Source: Novosphingobium aquimarinum (lineage in GTDB: Bacteria > Pseudomonadota > Alphaproteobacteria > Sphingomonadales > Sphingomonadaceae). Taken from it: a DNA stretch of 64,000 bases. Under the pieces are notes generated by a model. The model was not told the DNA's origin. It did not search any database and saw only the letters and a list, made by a program, of their open reading frames with translations. A program made the position numbers and the translations under genes. The DNA lies in NCBI RefSeq assembly GCF_009746585.1, contig NZ_WRPO01000001.1, forward strand, positions 248,001-312,000. Direction: 5' to 3'. Shown here piece after piece: positions 1-8,137 of the stretch; position 1 is the stretch's first letter; every line of letters starts with the position of its first letter.

Positions 1-1
1 G

Positions 2-223
2 CTCGTGCGGTCCGAGGATGTCCACATGGTGGTGGTCCCCGGCACCGAAGGCGAGTTCGGCGTGCTGGAGGGTCATGCGCCCTTCATGTCGACCATTCGC
101 GACGGCGCGCTCAAGATCTACAAGAGCGCGAACGCAGCGCCCGAAGAGATCATGATCCAGGGCGGTTTCGCCGAAGTCGGCGATGCCGGGATCACCGTGC
201 TGGCGGAGCATGTCGCCGGCTGA
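2..223 (+). CDS. atpC: F1Fo ATP synthase epsilon subunit, 5' truncated by the window edge
   Basis: The reading frame is open from base 2 and ends in TGA at 221-223, so only the last 73 codons are present. The peptide carries the conserved epsilon beta-sandwich stretch [19 protein letters not shown] and a GGFAEV segment, both typical of AtpC. Epsilon is part of the central stalk of the membrane ATP synthase; it couples rotation to catalysis and restrains ATP hydrolysis. The rest of the atp operon should lie to the left. The segment stops soon after the beta-sandwich, so the C-terminal helical hairpin of longer homologues seems short or absent, which is common in alphaproteobacteria. Family assignment is secure; the start is outside the window. 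Confidence 0.93.
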   Translation, partial: LVRSEDVHMVVVPGTEGEFGVLEGHAPFMSTIRDGALKIYKSANAAPEEIMIQGGFAEVGDAGITVLAEHVAG

Positions 224-245
224 TCCGCCGCCACCAGATCACATG

Positions 246-289
246 ACGAGAACGGGCGTCGCGACAGGGTTCGCGGCGCCCGTTCTCGT
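246..289. terminator. Strong hairpin between convergent atpC and the HNH gene
   Basis: A 13-base perfect inverted repeat (ACGAGAACGGGCG at 246-258, CGCCCGTTCTCGT at 277-289) encloses an 18-base loop that can pair further (TCGCGA/TTCGCG). It lies between two converging genes and can serve both. There is only a weak T tract after it, so factor-independent termination is inferred. Confidence 0.7.
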
Positions 290-306
290 TGCGGCTACGT
301 TTCGGA

Positions 307-594
307 TCACGGCCCGCGCCGTCTGGCCGTGGGTGCGTGGAAGTCGGCTGGCTTGCCCGCGATCCATTTCAGAAACCGGCCGATCTCCAGCTTGGCGACG
401 AGCTCGGCGCGCTGGTCGCCGATCTTCGCGAGTTCGGCATTCGAGAAAGTCGCATGCAGGGTCCGGTGGCAAATCGGGTGCAGCGGAACCGTCTCGCGCC
501 CGCCCCGGCTCTTGGGCACCGGATGATGCCATTCGACCTTGCGCCCGAGTGCCCGGCCACACAGCCAACAGTCGATCGGACGCGCCTCGGACAT
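307..594 (-). CDS. Small HNH-family nuclease-like protein
   Basis: About 95 residues when started at the second methionine (base 594, protein beginning MSEARPIDCWLCGRAL); an upstream ATG at 615 would add seven residues. It has an HNH arrangement: a CWLC knuckle at the N-terminus, then EWHHPVPKSRGG, then HPICHRTLH, so Cys pairs and histidines for a zinc and a catalytic metal are present. Such short HNH proteins are nicking or double-strand nucleases or restriction-like enzymes, but many have no known function. It is convergent with atpC and divergent from cpaF, and shows no toxin partner or phage context. Nuclease activity is inferred from the motif only. Confidence 0.75.
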   Translation of the reverse strand: MSEARPIDCWLCGRALGRKVEWHHPVPKSRGGRETVPLHPICHRTLHATFSNAELAKIGDQRAELVAKLEIGRFLKWIAGKPADFHAPTARRRGP

Positions 595-614
595 GCCGAG
601 ATATTGGCAGACCA

Positions 615-643
615 TTAGGGAGTTATCAAAGTTTCAACCCTAA
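615..643. repeat. Inverted repeat TTAGGG-N17-CCCTAA in the HNH/cpaF divergent promoter region
   Basis: TTAGGG at 615-620 and CCCTAA at 638-643 form a perfect 6-base inverted repeat at the beginning of the HNH gene, inside the roughly 115-base divergent spacer to cpaF. It is placed where an operator would act on the HNH promoter. Function is not shown. Confidence 0.4.
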
Positions 644-710
644 TGATTTGGCAAATCCGCAGGATCGAACCAGCGCGGCGCCGAACCGCGCGTAAGGGAA
701 TGAGCTAGAG

Positions 711-2243
711 ATGAGTGCATTCGGGCGTCGCAGCGGGCCTAATGGCATGGGCCAGGGATCTCGGCCCGCGTTCGGTGTAGCCAAGCCGCTCAAGGGTGGC
801 AGTCCCGATCGGAGCGCAGCGTCCCCTCCCGCAGGAGCCCCGGTTCCCGGCGGCGATCAGTTTCCGCCGCTGCCGTCTGCCGATGTGGGCACGTCCGTTC
901 CGCCGAACTTGCGTGAAGACGCCATGTCGCGGCTCGCCGACCGCGCCAACGCCGTCCACGAGACGTTTGAACAGAACGGCTTCGAAGCCTCGATCCACAA
1001 GATCAAGGAGCAAGTGCTGCCGCGCCTGCTCGAGCGGGTCGACCCGGAAGCTGCAGCGACGCTGACGAAGGACGAGTTGTCGGAAGAATTCCGCCCGATC
1101 ATCGTCGAAGTGCTGGCCGAACTGAAGATCACGTTCAATCGGCGCGAGCAGTTCGCGCTCGAGAAAGTTCTGATCGACGAGCTGCTCGGCTTCGGTCCGC
1201 TGGAGGAATTGCTCAACGATCCTGATGTCTCCGACATCATGGTGAACGGCCCCGATCAGACTTACGTCGAAAAGAAGGGCAAGCTGACTCTCGCTACGAC
1301 CAAGTTTCGTGACGAGCAGCACTTGTTCCAGATCGCGCAGCGCATCGTCAATCAGGTCGGCCGCCGCGTCGACCAAACGACTCCGCTGGCCGACGCCCGC
1401 CTCAAGGACGGCAGCCGCGTCAACGTGATCGTGCCGCCGCTGAGCTTGCGCGGCACCGCGATCTCGATTCGTAAGTTCTCCGAAAAGCCGATCACCATCG
1501 ACATGCTCAAGGACTATGGTTCGATGAGCGAGAAAATGGCGACCGCGCTGAAGATCGCGGGTGCCTGCCGGATGAACGTGGTCATCTCGGGCGGTACCGG
1601 TTCGGGCAAGACGACGATGCTCAACGCGCTGTCGAAGATGATCGATCCGGGCGAGCGCGTGCTGACCATCGAGGACGCGGCCGAACTGCGCTTGCAGCAG
1701 CCGCACTGGCTGCCGCTCGAGACCCGTCCGCCGAACTTGGAAGGCCAAGGCGCCATCACCATCGGTGACCTCGTCAAGAACGCGCTGCGTATGCGCCCGG
1801 ACCGGATCATCCTGGGCGAAATTCGCGGATCGGAGTGCTTCGATCTGCTTGCCGCGATGAACACTGGCCACGACGGCTCGATGTGTACGCTTCACGCCAA
1901 CAGTCCGCGCGAATGCCTGGGCCGTATGGAAAACATGATCCTGATGGGCGACATCAAGATTCCCAAGGAGGCCATCAGCCGCCAGATCGCGGAATCGGTC
2001 GATCTCATCGTCCAGGTCAAGCGCCTGCGCGACGGTTCGCGCCGCACCACCAACATCACCGAAGTAATCGGCATGGAAGGCGACGTCATCGTCACCCAGG
2101 AGCTGTTCAAGTTCGAGTATCTCGACGAGACGGACGACGGCAAGATCCTGGGCGAATTCCGCGCCTCGGGTCTGCGCCCCTATACGCTGGAAAAGGCGCG
2201 CCAGTTCGGCTTCGATCAGGCGTACCTCGAAGCCTGTCTCTGA
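711..2243 (+). CDS. cpaF: CpaF/TadA-type secretion ATPase
   Basis: A 510-residue member of the type II/IV secretion (GspE/VirB11) ATPase superfamily, CpaF/TadA branch, which powers Flp/Tad pilus assembly from the cytoplasm. Residues 1-70 are a low-complexity Gly/Pro/Ser-rich extension, then comes an N-terminal domain (about 75-230). The RecA-like core has Walker A GGTGSGKTTM near residue 294, an Asp box (ILGEIRG) and a His box (HDGSMCTLHANSPRE). The start follows a GGGAATGAGCTAGAG leader. No cpaA-E, tadB/C or pilin gene is nearby: the neighbours are ATP synthase, a small membrane protein and a DMT exporter. It is therefore an orphan copy or is separated from its pilus locus. ATPase identity is very secure; involvement in a Tad pilus is inferred from family. 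Confidence 0.9.
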   Translation: MSAFGRRSGPNGMGQGSRPAFGVAKPLKGGSPDRSAASPPAGAPVPGGDQFPPLPSADVGTSVPPNLREDAMSRLADRANAVHETFEQNGFEASIHKIKEQVLPRLLERVDPEAAATLTKDELSEEFRPIIVEVLAELKITFNRREQFALEKVLIDELLGFGPLEELLNDPDVSDIMVNGPDQTYVEKKGKLTLATTKFRDEQHLFQIAQRIVNQVGRRVDQTTPLADARLKDGSRVNVIVPPLSLRGTAISIRKFSEKPITIDMLKDYGSMSEKMATALKIAGACRMNVVISGGTGSGKTTMLNALSKMIDPGERVLTIEDAAELRLQQPHWLPLETRPPNLEGQGAITIGDLVKNALRMRPDRIILGEIRGSECFDLLAAMNTGHDGSMCTLHANSPRECLGRMENMILMGDIKIPKEAISRQIAESVDLIVQVKRLRDGSRRTTNITEVIGMEGDVIVTQELFKFEYLDETDDGKILGEFRASGLRPYTLEKARQFGFDQAYLEACL

Positions 2244-2301
2244 TCCTTACGTTCGTTTCGTGTGGTGAATCCGGTTCCCGCCGACCAGGTATCGACCCAA
2301 G

Positions 2302-2514
2302 CTACAACCCGGCCGCGATCCACTCGCGGCCAGCCAGTCCGAGCAGGATCAGCGCAGCGACCAGCGACAGGAAGAACAGGCCCGTCCAGGGCATGAACCC
2401 GATTCGCTCGAGGTCGCGGCGGCGCACCCGGCGGCGGTCCCCCAACCAGGCAGTCAGCGCGAGAATCGCAAAAAACGCCCCCGGCACGGCAAGCAGATAA
2501 AACGTCGGCTCCAT
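2302..2514 (-). CDS. Small two-helix membrane protein of unknown function
   Basis: A 70-residue protein starting MEPTFYLLAV with two hydrophobic helices (about residues 5-24 and 42-63) separated by a strongly basic loop (DRRRVRRRDLER). By the positive-inside rule that loop faces the cytoplasm, so both ends are likely periplasmic. A GGGCGGG stretch lies just before the ATG. It is convergent with cpaF and starts 44 bases from the divergent DMT gene. No family is recognised. Hydropathy pattern and clean start support a real gene; function unknown. Confidence 0.6.
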   Translation of the reverse strand: MEPTFYLLAVPGAFFAILALTAWLGDRRRVRRRDLERIGFMPWTGLFFLSLVAALILLGLAGREWIAAGL

Positions 2515-2557
2515 TTCCCGCCCTTGCCCCGCGTTGCCCTGCGTTTAAAGCCCTCGC

Positions 2558-3475
2558 GTGGCCCAGACCGAACGTCCCATCCTAGCCCTCGGGCTGCGCG
2601 TCTGTGCGATGGCGCTGATCGCGACCATGTTCATGCTGATCAAGGTGGCAGGCGATCGGGGCATTGCCGGGCTGGAAGTGATTTTCTGGCGACAGGCTTT
2701 GTCTCTGCCGATCATCGTCACATGGCTCTGGGCGCGGGGCGGACTTTCGATCCTGCGGACTCGGCGCATGGCGAGCCACGCGCAGCGGGCCATCTTCGGC
2801 ATGATGGCGCTGTTCTGCAACGTCTCGGCCGCCATGCTCCTGCCGCTGGCCGAAGCCACGACCTTTGGCTTCACCGCTCCCCTGTTCGCGGTTCTTTTGA
2901 CTCCGCTGATCCTGAAGGATCGCGTCGGACCCTGGCGCTGGGCTGCGGTTCTGCTCGGATTTGCGGGAGTCCTGATCATCGCCAATCCCGGCCACGAAGT
3001 CGTCGCGCCCCTGGGCGTCGCTGCCGGACTGGGTGCCGGCTTTCTCGTCGCGGTCGTCAGCTTCCAGATTCGCGATCTGGCTCAGACGGAAGCGACGATC
3101 ACATGCGTTTTCTGGTTCGCCTTCTTCGGCGCCGCCATGAGCGCCATCGTGCTGCCGATCTATTACACCCCGCATGGGGCTTTCGATTGGGCTCTGCTGG
3201 TTCTGATCGGCATTTGCGGCACGTTCGGGCAGCTCCTCCTGACATCGGCCTTGCGGTTCGGGCAAGTCGCGACGGTCGTGGTAATGGATTACACCTCGCT
3301 GATCTGGGCGACATTATACGGCTGGCTGATCTGGGATCTCCTTCCCGGCATCGCGACCTGGCTCGGTGCGCCTGCGATCATCGCGGCAGGGCTCATCATC
3401 ACCTGGCGCGAGCATCGCCTCGCCAAAGCCGTTGCGCCGGTCACTTCGCAAGGCGCGTCGTCGGGAACCGCTTAG
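2558..3475 (+). CDS. EamA/DMT-family transporter
   Basis: A 305-residue integral membrane protein with about ten hydrophobic segments, the two tandem five-helix EamA repeats of the drug/metabolite transporter superfamily (roughly 10-140 and 150-285). The first repeat has the usual FWRQALSLP and EATTFGFTAPLFAVLLTPLI stretches, and a basic cytoplasmic tail follows TWREHRLAKA. Members export metabolites, amino acids or nucleosides across the inner membrane; the substrate cannot be read from sequence. The start is GTG at 2558, just before the first helix. It has a weak Shine-Dalgarno site. It stands alone, divergent from the small membrane gene. Confidence 0.85.
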   Translation: MAQTERPILALGLRVCAMALIATMFMLIKVAGDRGIAGLEVIFWRQALSLPIIVTWLWARGGLSILRTRRMASHAQRAIFGMMALFCNVSAAMLLPLAEATTFGFTAPLFAVLLTPLILKDRVGPWRWAAVLLGFAGVLIIANPGHEVVAPLGVAAGLGAGFLVAVVSFQIRDLAQTEATITCVFWFAFFGAAMSAIVLPIYYTPHGAFDWALLVLIGICGTFGQLLLTSALRFGQVATVVVMDYTSLIWATLYGWLIWDLLPGIATWLGAPAIIAAGLIITWREHRLAKAVAPVTSQGASSGTA

Positions 3476-3538
3476 ACCTTTACGGGTTTAACCGATCAGC
3501 GCCCAAGCCTCACCAAGCGGGCGCAGCGGAGATAGACT

Positions 3539-3667
3539 ATGATCAAGAAAGTCGTTTTGGCGCTCGTGGCCGGCAGCATCGCTCTGAGTGCCTCGGCGTG
3601 CAACACTGTACGCGGTGCCGGTGCAGATCTTGAGTCGGCTGCGAACGAAGTCGACAAGGAAATGTAA
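3539..3667 (+). CDS. Entericidin A/B family lipoprotein
   Basis: A 42-residue protein too short for most gene callers. It has a Lys-Lys N-terminus, a hydrophobic signal segment and a lipobox ending at Cys21 (ALSASAC), followed by NTVRGAGADLESAANEVDKEM, the conserved mature segment of the entericidin family. In enteric bacteria EcnA/EcnB are cell-envelope lipoproteins proposed to form an antidote/toxin pair that promotes lysis under stress; in alphaproteobacteria the role is unclear. Only one copy is present here and no antidote partner is seen. The gene is monocistronic, ending just before a strong hairpin at 3673. Confidence 0.85.
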   Translation: MIKKVVLALVAGSIALSASACNTVRGAGADLESAANEVDKEM

Positions 3668-3672
3668 CCATC

Positions 3673-3698
3673 GGGCAGCGCTTCAGACGCTGCCTTTG
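3673..3698 (+). terminator. Rho-independent terminator of the entericidin gene
   Basis: A perfect 7-bp stem (GGCAGCG at 3674-3680, CGCTGCC at 3688-3694) with a 7-base loop follows the entericidin stop by six bases and is followed by TTTGAT. Confidence 0.7.
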
Positions 3699-3709
3699 AT
3701 CCTCGAAAT

Positions 3710-4750
3710 TCAATGCATCCCCGCCCCCGCTTGCCGCGAGGGCGGGGTTGTTGTCGTGCGGCTCTCCGCTGACCCGACCTGCTCACGCGCGGCAGCACGC
3801 GCCCACACCGATGCCAGGATACTCCCCAGCACCACATGCGTGACCGCCGAGAAGGCAGCAGGAACCGGCGCGAGCGCGGCTTGCGCCGGCATCGAAAATT
3901 GCGAGCGAAACGCAGGGGATGAAGCGAGACTGGCGCCCAGTCCACTGTTCTGCATGCCGACTTCGATCGAGATCGTTCGTTGCGCCGATCGGTCGAACCC
4001 GAGCATCCGCGTCACCACCCAGCCCAGTCCGAACCCCAGAATATGCAAACAGACGACGGCCGCGACGAGCACCCCTGCATGCGCCGCGATCAGCGGCTTC
4101 GACCGCGCGATAATGCCCGAGACGATCAGGACCACGGCAAACACCGATACCAGTGGCGAAACCCGCGCGATCGCTCGCGACGCGTTCGGCAAATAGCGCG
4201 CCATCAGCACGCCGCTGAACACCGGAAGCAGCACGACCGCAACCATTTCGCGAAACAGGTTCCACCGATCGATCGAGACGTAGACGCCCGCGAGCCAACC
4301 GGCGAGCACCGGCGTGAGTACGATCGCGACGACCGTCGATGCCATCGTCATCGTCACCGACAGCGCGACATTCGCCCGCGCGAGATAAGCGACCACGTTG
4401 GACGCGGTTCCGCCCGGGCAGCAAGCGACGAGGATCAGGCCGACCGCAAGTCCGGGCTCGAGGCCGAATAGCCAGGCCATCGCCATCCCGGCCAGCGGCA
4501 TGACGGTGAATTGGAGCGCGACGCCGGCGGCCACGCAACGCGGCATACGCCCGATCCGCTTGAAATCGTCGACCTCCAGCGTGATCCCCATGCCCAGCAT
4601 GACGATCCCGAGCAGCACGCTGATCAGCGGTTGGCCGAATGGTCGAACGCTGCCGTCGGCGACCCACGCGAAGTGCTCCGGCAGCAACCAAGCCCACAAG
4701 GCGCCGAGCACTGTCCACAAGGCGAACAGCCGTGTCGCACGCTCGATCAT
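3710..4750 (-). CDS. Bile acid:sodium symporter (BASS) family transporter
   Basis: A 346-residue, roughly nine- to ten-helix membrane protein of the SBF/BASS family. Diagnostic stretches are VACCPGGTASNVVAYLARAN (the sodium-site crossover region, about residue 110) and EVGMQNSGLGASLA (second crossover, about 265). Bacterial members move bile acids, pantoate, pyruvate or other organic anions with sodium; the true substrate is unknown. The start has a GGAGGGGACGGCG leader. It lies 77 bases downstream of gcvPB on the same strand, so read-through from the glycine-controlled operon is possible. The C-terminal residues after about 325 (ESRTTTTPPSRQAGAGMH) are hydrophilic and overlap the entericidin terminator hairpin. 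Confidence 0.88.
   Translation of the reverse strand: MIERATRLFALWTVLGALWAWLLPEHFAWVADGSVRPFGQPLISVLLGIVMLGMGITLEVDDFKRIGRMPRCVAAGVALQFTVMPLAGMAMAWLFGLEPGLAVGLILVACCPGGTASNVVAYLARANVALSVTMTMASTVVAIVLTPVLAGWLAGVYVSIDRWNLFREMVAVVLLPVFSGVLMARYLPNASRAIARVSPLVSVFAVVLIVSGIIARSKPLIAAHAGVLVAAVVCLHILGFGLGWVVTRMLGFDRSAQRTISIEVGMQNSGLGASLASSPAFRSQFSMPAQAALAPVPAAFSAVTHVVLGSILASVWARAAAREQVGSAESRTTTTPPSRQAGAGMH
3719..3753 (+). terminator. Second GC-rich hairpin, overlapping the end of the symporter gene
   Basis: CCCCGCCC at 3719-3726 pairs perfectly with GGGCGGGG at 3740-3747, and TTGTTGT follows. It is a back-up terminator for the entericidin transcript and lies inside the last codons of the opposing symporter gene, so the tail of that protein is encoded by the hairpin. 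Confidence 0.6.
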
Positions 4751-4827
4751 CGCCGTCCCCTCCCCCGCGGTCGCGCAGCGCTATGGCAGGCTGGCGGAGT
4801 GGCGGCAATCCGCCGAGCCCGCCGCGA

Positions 4828-6396
4828 TCAGTCTTCGGCGGCCGGTTTCCAGGTCAGCACCGGCTTGCGCGCGGCCTGCGTCTCATCGAGCCGGCGGCGC
4901 GGCGCGAAATGCGGCGCGTCGTGCAGCGCCTCGTCGCCGTCCCGAGCCCGCTGCGCGACGTGACGCAACGAAGCGATGAAGCGATCGAGCCCCTTCTTGC
5001 TTTCGGTTTCGGTCGGCTCGACCAGCATCGCGCCTCGCACGACCAGCGGGAAATAGACCGTCATCGGGTGAAAACCCTCGTCGATCAGACCCTTGGCGAT
5101 GTCGAGCGTGGAGAAATGCTCGGCGAGGCTGGCATCGCTGAACAGCGCTTCATGCATGCAGGGGCCGCTTTGGCCGAACGGCGCATCGAGCAGATCCTCG
5201 CAGGAACGCAGAATGTAGTTCGCGTTGAGCACTGCATCCTCTGCGACTTGTCGCAGGCCATCCGCCCCGTGGCTGAGAATGTAGGCCAGCGCGCGCGTAA
5301 ACATGCCCATCTGCCCGTGGAACGCCACCATCCGGCCGAACGCCTGCTTGTGGTCGAACTCGGCGGCGTTGTCCTCTTCGACGAGATGGACGATGCCATC
5401 CGCGGTCTTGGCCGTGAACGGCAGCGGACCATAAGGGCACAGCGCCTCGCTGAGCACGACCGGCCCGGAACCGGGTCCGCCGCCGCCATGCGGAGTGGAG
5501 AAGGTCTTGTGCAGATTGATGTGCATCGCATCGACGCCGAGGTCGCCCGGGCGCACTTTGCCGACGATCGCGTTGAAGTTCGCGCCGTCGCAATAGACGT
5601 AGCCGCCCGCCGCGTGGACCGCGTCCGAGATCGCCTTCATGTCGCGCTCGAACAGGCCGCAAGTGTTGGGGTTGGTGATCATCACCCCCGCGACGTCCGG
5701 ACCGAGCCGCGCCTTCAGCGCATCGAGATCCACCCGACCCTCGGCGGTCGCGGGAATGTTTTCCACCCGATAGCCCGCGAAGGCCGCCGTCGCGGGATTG
5801 GTGCCGTGCGCGCTTTCGGGCACCAGCAGCACTTCGCGCGCATCGCCCTTGGCTTCGAGGGCGGCGCGGATGCACAGCACGCCGCACAGTTCGCCATGCG
5901 CGCCGGCCTTGGGGCTCATCGCCACGCCACTCATGCCGGTAAGGTCTATCAGCCAGAAGGCCAGTTCGTTGATCACTTCGAGCGCGCCGCGAATCGTATC
6001 GCCGGGCTGCAGCGGGTGCAGATCGGCAAAACCGGGAAGACGCGCGACCTTCTCGTTGAGGCGCGGGTTGTGCTTCATCGTGCAAGAGCCGAGCGGGAAC
6101 GGCCCGAGATCGATCGCGTAATTCTGCCGCGAAAGGCGCGTGTAGTGACGCACGGTTTCGCCCTCGGAGAGGCCGGGAAGCGCCAGCGGCGCCTTGCGCA
6201 AATGCTTGTCGAGCGCCGCGATCGGCTCAAGCTCGCAATGCTCGAAATCGACGCCCGTCGTGGGTTCGCCCGCCAGTTCGAAGATCAGCGGTTCCTCTAG
6301 CATCAACCCGCGATCGCCGCTGGCGGTCACGGCGTCGCCCGAAGTGCCGCCCTCGCCCATGCTCGGCTTCCATCCGCTTGCGTTGACGACGTTCAT
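4828..6396 (-). CDS. gcvPB: Glycine dehydrogenase (decarboxylating) subunit 2
   Basis: A 522-residue C-terminal half of the split P-protein of the glycine cleavage system. With GcvPA it forms the PLP enzyme that decarboxylates glycine and passes the aminomethyl group to lipoyl-GcvH in the cytoplasm. The PLP lysine is in [20 protein letters not shown] (Lys297); [12 protein letters not shown] near residue 104 and the glycine-rich loop after the lysine are family marks. The ATG at 6396 overlaps the gcvPA stop by four bases, so the two subunits are translationally coupled. It is the last certain gene of the gcvT-gcvH-gcvPA-gcvPB operon. Confidence 0.97.
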   Translation of the reverse strand: MNVVNASGWKPSMGEGGTSGDAVTASGDRGLMLEEPLIFELAGEPTTGVDFEHCELEPIAALDKHLRKAPLALPGLSEGETVRHYTRLSRQNYAIDLGPFPLGSCTMKHNPRLNEKVARLPGFADLHPLQPGDTIRGALEVINELAFWLIDLTGMSGVAMSPKAGAHGELCGVLCIRAALEAKGDAREVLLVPESAHGTNPATAAFAGYRVENIPATAEGRVDLDALKARLGPDVAGVMITNPNTCGLFERDMKAISDAVHAAGGYVYCDGANFNAIVGKVRPGDLGVDAMHINLHKTFSTPHGGGGPGSGPVVLSEALCPYGPLPFTAKTADGIVHLVEEDNAAEFDHKQAFGRMVAFHGQMGMFTRALAYILSHGADGLRQVAEDAVLNANYILRSCEDLLDAPFGQSGPCMHEALFSDASLAEHFSTLDIAKGLIDEGFHPMTVYFPLVVRGAMLVEPTETESKKGLDRFIASLRHVAQRARDGDEALHDAPHFAPRRRLDETQAARKPVLTWKPAAED

Positions 6397-7751
6397 GCCA
6401 GCACTCCAGCCAGTTCGCGCGCGAACGTGGCGATGTCTTCCTCGGTGGTGGTTTCAGTAGCGGCGACGAGCATGCCGTTCGCGAGCTCGCTCTCGCCGGG
6501 ATAGAGCCGGCCGAGCGACACGCCGCCCAGCACGCCGCGATCGGCGAGCTTGCGCAAGATCTCGCGGGTATCGCTCGGCAGCCGCAGCGCGACTTCGTTG
6601 AAGTAGCTCTCGTTCACCACTTCCACCCCGGGCACGTCCGCCAGAGCTGCAACCAGCTGCTGCGTTCGGGCATGACTGATCTTCGCCATGCGGGCCAGGC
6701 CTTCGCCGCCCAGTAGCGTCATGTGAATACTGAAGGCCAGTGCACAAAGACCTGAATTCGTGCAGATATTGCTTGTCGCCTTCTCGCGGCGAATGTGCTG
6801 CTCTCGAGTCGAGAGCGTGAGCACGAAACCTCGCTTGCCCTCGGCATCCACGGTCTGCCCGCACAAGCGCCCGGGCATTTGCCGCAGGAACTTCTCGCGG
6901 CAGGCGAACAGGCCGAGATAGGGGCCACCAAATTGCAGCCCGACTCCGAGCGACTGCCCTTCGCCGACGACGATATCGGCGCCCAGATGCCCCGGCGCCT
7001 CGATCAATCCCAGCGCCACCGGTTCGGTCACGACCGCGACCAGCAACGCGCCCTTCGCGTGCGCCGCTTCGGCGATCGCGGCGAGATCCGGAATGCGGCC
7101 GAGGAAATCGGGATACTGGACGACGACGCATGAGGTCGCATCGTCGATCGCATCGCAGATGGCCGCGTCGTCGGTCGTCGCCTCAAGCTTCGGCGCCGAG
7201 GAGGCGATCTCGTCGCGCGTGAACTTCGCCATCGTGCGCACGACTTCGGCGTAGTGCGGGTGCAGACCGTCGGAGAGCACGACGCGACGCTTGCGCGTGA
7301 TCCGGCCCGCCATGACGATCGCTTCCCAGCACGCGGTCGATCCATCGTACATCGACGCATTGGCGACATCGGTGCCGAACAACCGCGCGACTTGCGTCTG
7401 GAACTCGAACAGCACTTGCAGCGTGCCTTGCGCGATTTCCGGCTGATAGGGCGTATAGGCGGTAAGGAATTCGCCGCGCTGAATCAGATGGTCGACGCTG
7501 GCAGGGATATGGTGCCGATAGGCCCCTGCCCCCAGGAAGAACGGCGCGTTTCCCGCGCTGAGGTTCTTGGCCGCGAGCCGCGCCATGTGCCGTTCGACCG
7601 CCATCTCGCTGGCGTGCATCGGCAAGCCCTCGATCGGGCCGGAAAGCCGCGCCTCCTCGGGAACGTCGACGAAGAGATCGTCGACCGAGCCGACCCCGAT
7701 GACATCCAGCATCGCGGTCCGGTCGGGGTCGGTCAGGGGCAGGTAACGCAT
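6393..7751 (-). CDS. gcvPA: Glycine dehydrogenase (decarboxylating) subunit 1
   Basis: A 452-residue N-terminal half of the split P-protein. It starts with [20 protein letters not shown] and contains [27 protein letters not shown] and [10 protein letters not shown], which line the active site shared with GcvPB. It has no PLP lysine of its own, as expected for this subunit. The start lies four bases after the gcvH stop, and the end overlaps gcvPB by four bases. The split arrangement is usual in alphaproteobacteria and archaea, in contrast to the single GcvP of E. coli. Expression should be set by the glycine riboswitch before gcvT. Confidence 0.97.
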   Translation of the reverse strand: MRYLPLTDPDRTAMLDVIGVGSVDDLFVDVPEEARLSGPIEGLPMHASEMAVERHMARLAAKNLSAGNAPFFLGAGAYRHHIPASVDHLIQRGEFLTAYTPYQPEIAQGTLQVLFEFQTQVARLFGTDVANASMYDGSTACWEAIVMAGRITRKRRVVLSDGLHPHYAEVVRTMAKFTRDEIASSAPKLEATTDDAAICDAIDDATSCVVVQYPDFLGRIPDLAAIAEAAHAKGALLVAVVTEPVALGLIEAPGHLGADIVVGEGQSLGVGLQFGGPYLGLFACREKFLRQMPGRLCGQTVDAEGKRGFVLTLSTREQHIRREKATSNICTNSGLCALAFSIHMTLLGGEGLARMAKISHARTQQLVAALADVPGVEVVNESYFNEVALRLPSDTREILRKLADRGVLGGVSLGRLYPGESELANGMLVAATETTTEEDIATFARELAGVLA

Positions 7752-7755
7752 CCGG

Positions 7756-8127
7756 TCAGAGCCCCGCGACGTAGGCGTCGTAAGCCTTGCGATCCATCAG
7801 CGGTTCGAGCTCGGAGCTGTCCGAAATCGCGATGCGGTACAGCCAGCCCGTCTCTTCCGCATCGGTATTGACCAGTTCGGGCTCGTCCGCGAGCGCGGCG
7901 TTGGCGGCGGTCACACTGCCACTGACGGGGGTGTAGACGTCGGATGCCGCCTTGACCGAATCCACCACGGAAACGGAGTCTCCCTTGGTGACGTCGGTGC
8001 CCTCGCTGGGAAGTTCGACGTAAGTGATATCGCCAAGCTGGCTCTGCGCATAATCGGTAATGCCGACGGTTCCGACGTCACCTTCGACGTCGATCCATTC
8101 GTGGTCCTCGGTAAAGTAGCGGGGCAT
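7756..8127 (-). CDS. gcvH: Glycine cleavage system H protein
   Basis: A 123-residue lipoyl carrier. The lipoylated lysine is Lys59 in the conserved [18 protein letters not shown] segment. GcvH shuttles the aminomethyl group from the P-protein to GcvT. The start at 8127 ([11 protein letters not shown], the usual H-protein beginning) is chosen over an upstream ATG because a GAGGAG Shine-Dalgarno site sits at the right distance and the upstream 40 residues have no similarity to the family. It begins ten bases after the gcvT stop. Confidence 0.97.
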   Translation of the reverse strand: MPRYFTEDHEWIDVEGDVGTVGITDYAQSQLGDITYVELPSEGTDVTKGDSVSVVDSVKAASDVYTPVSGSVTAANAALADEPELVNTDAEETGWLYRIAISDSSELEPLMDRKAYDAYVAGL

Positions 8128-8137
8128 GGCTGGCTCC

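Noticed and set aside
4639..6300. 553-residue plus-strand frame over gcvPB.
   Set aside because: It mirrors the true gcvPB gene and has the Arg/His composition of antisense frames.
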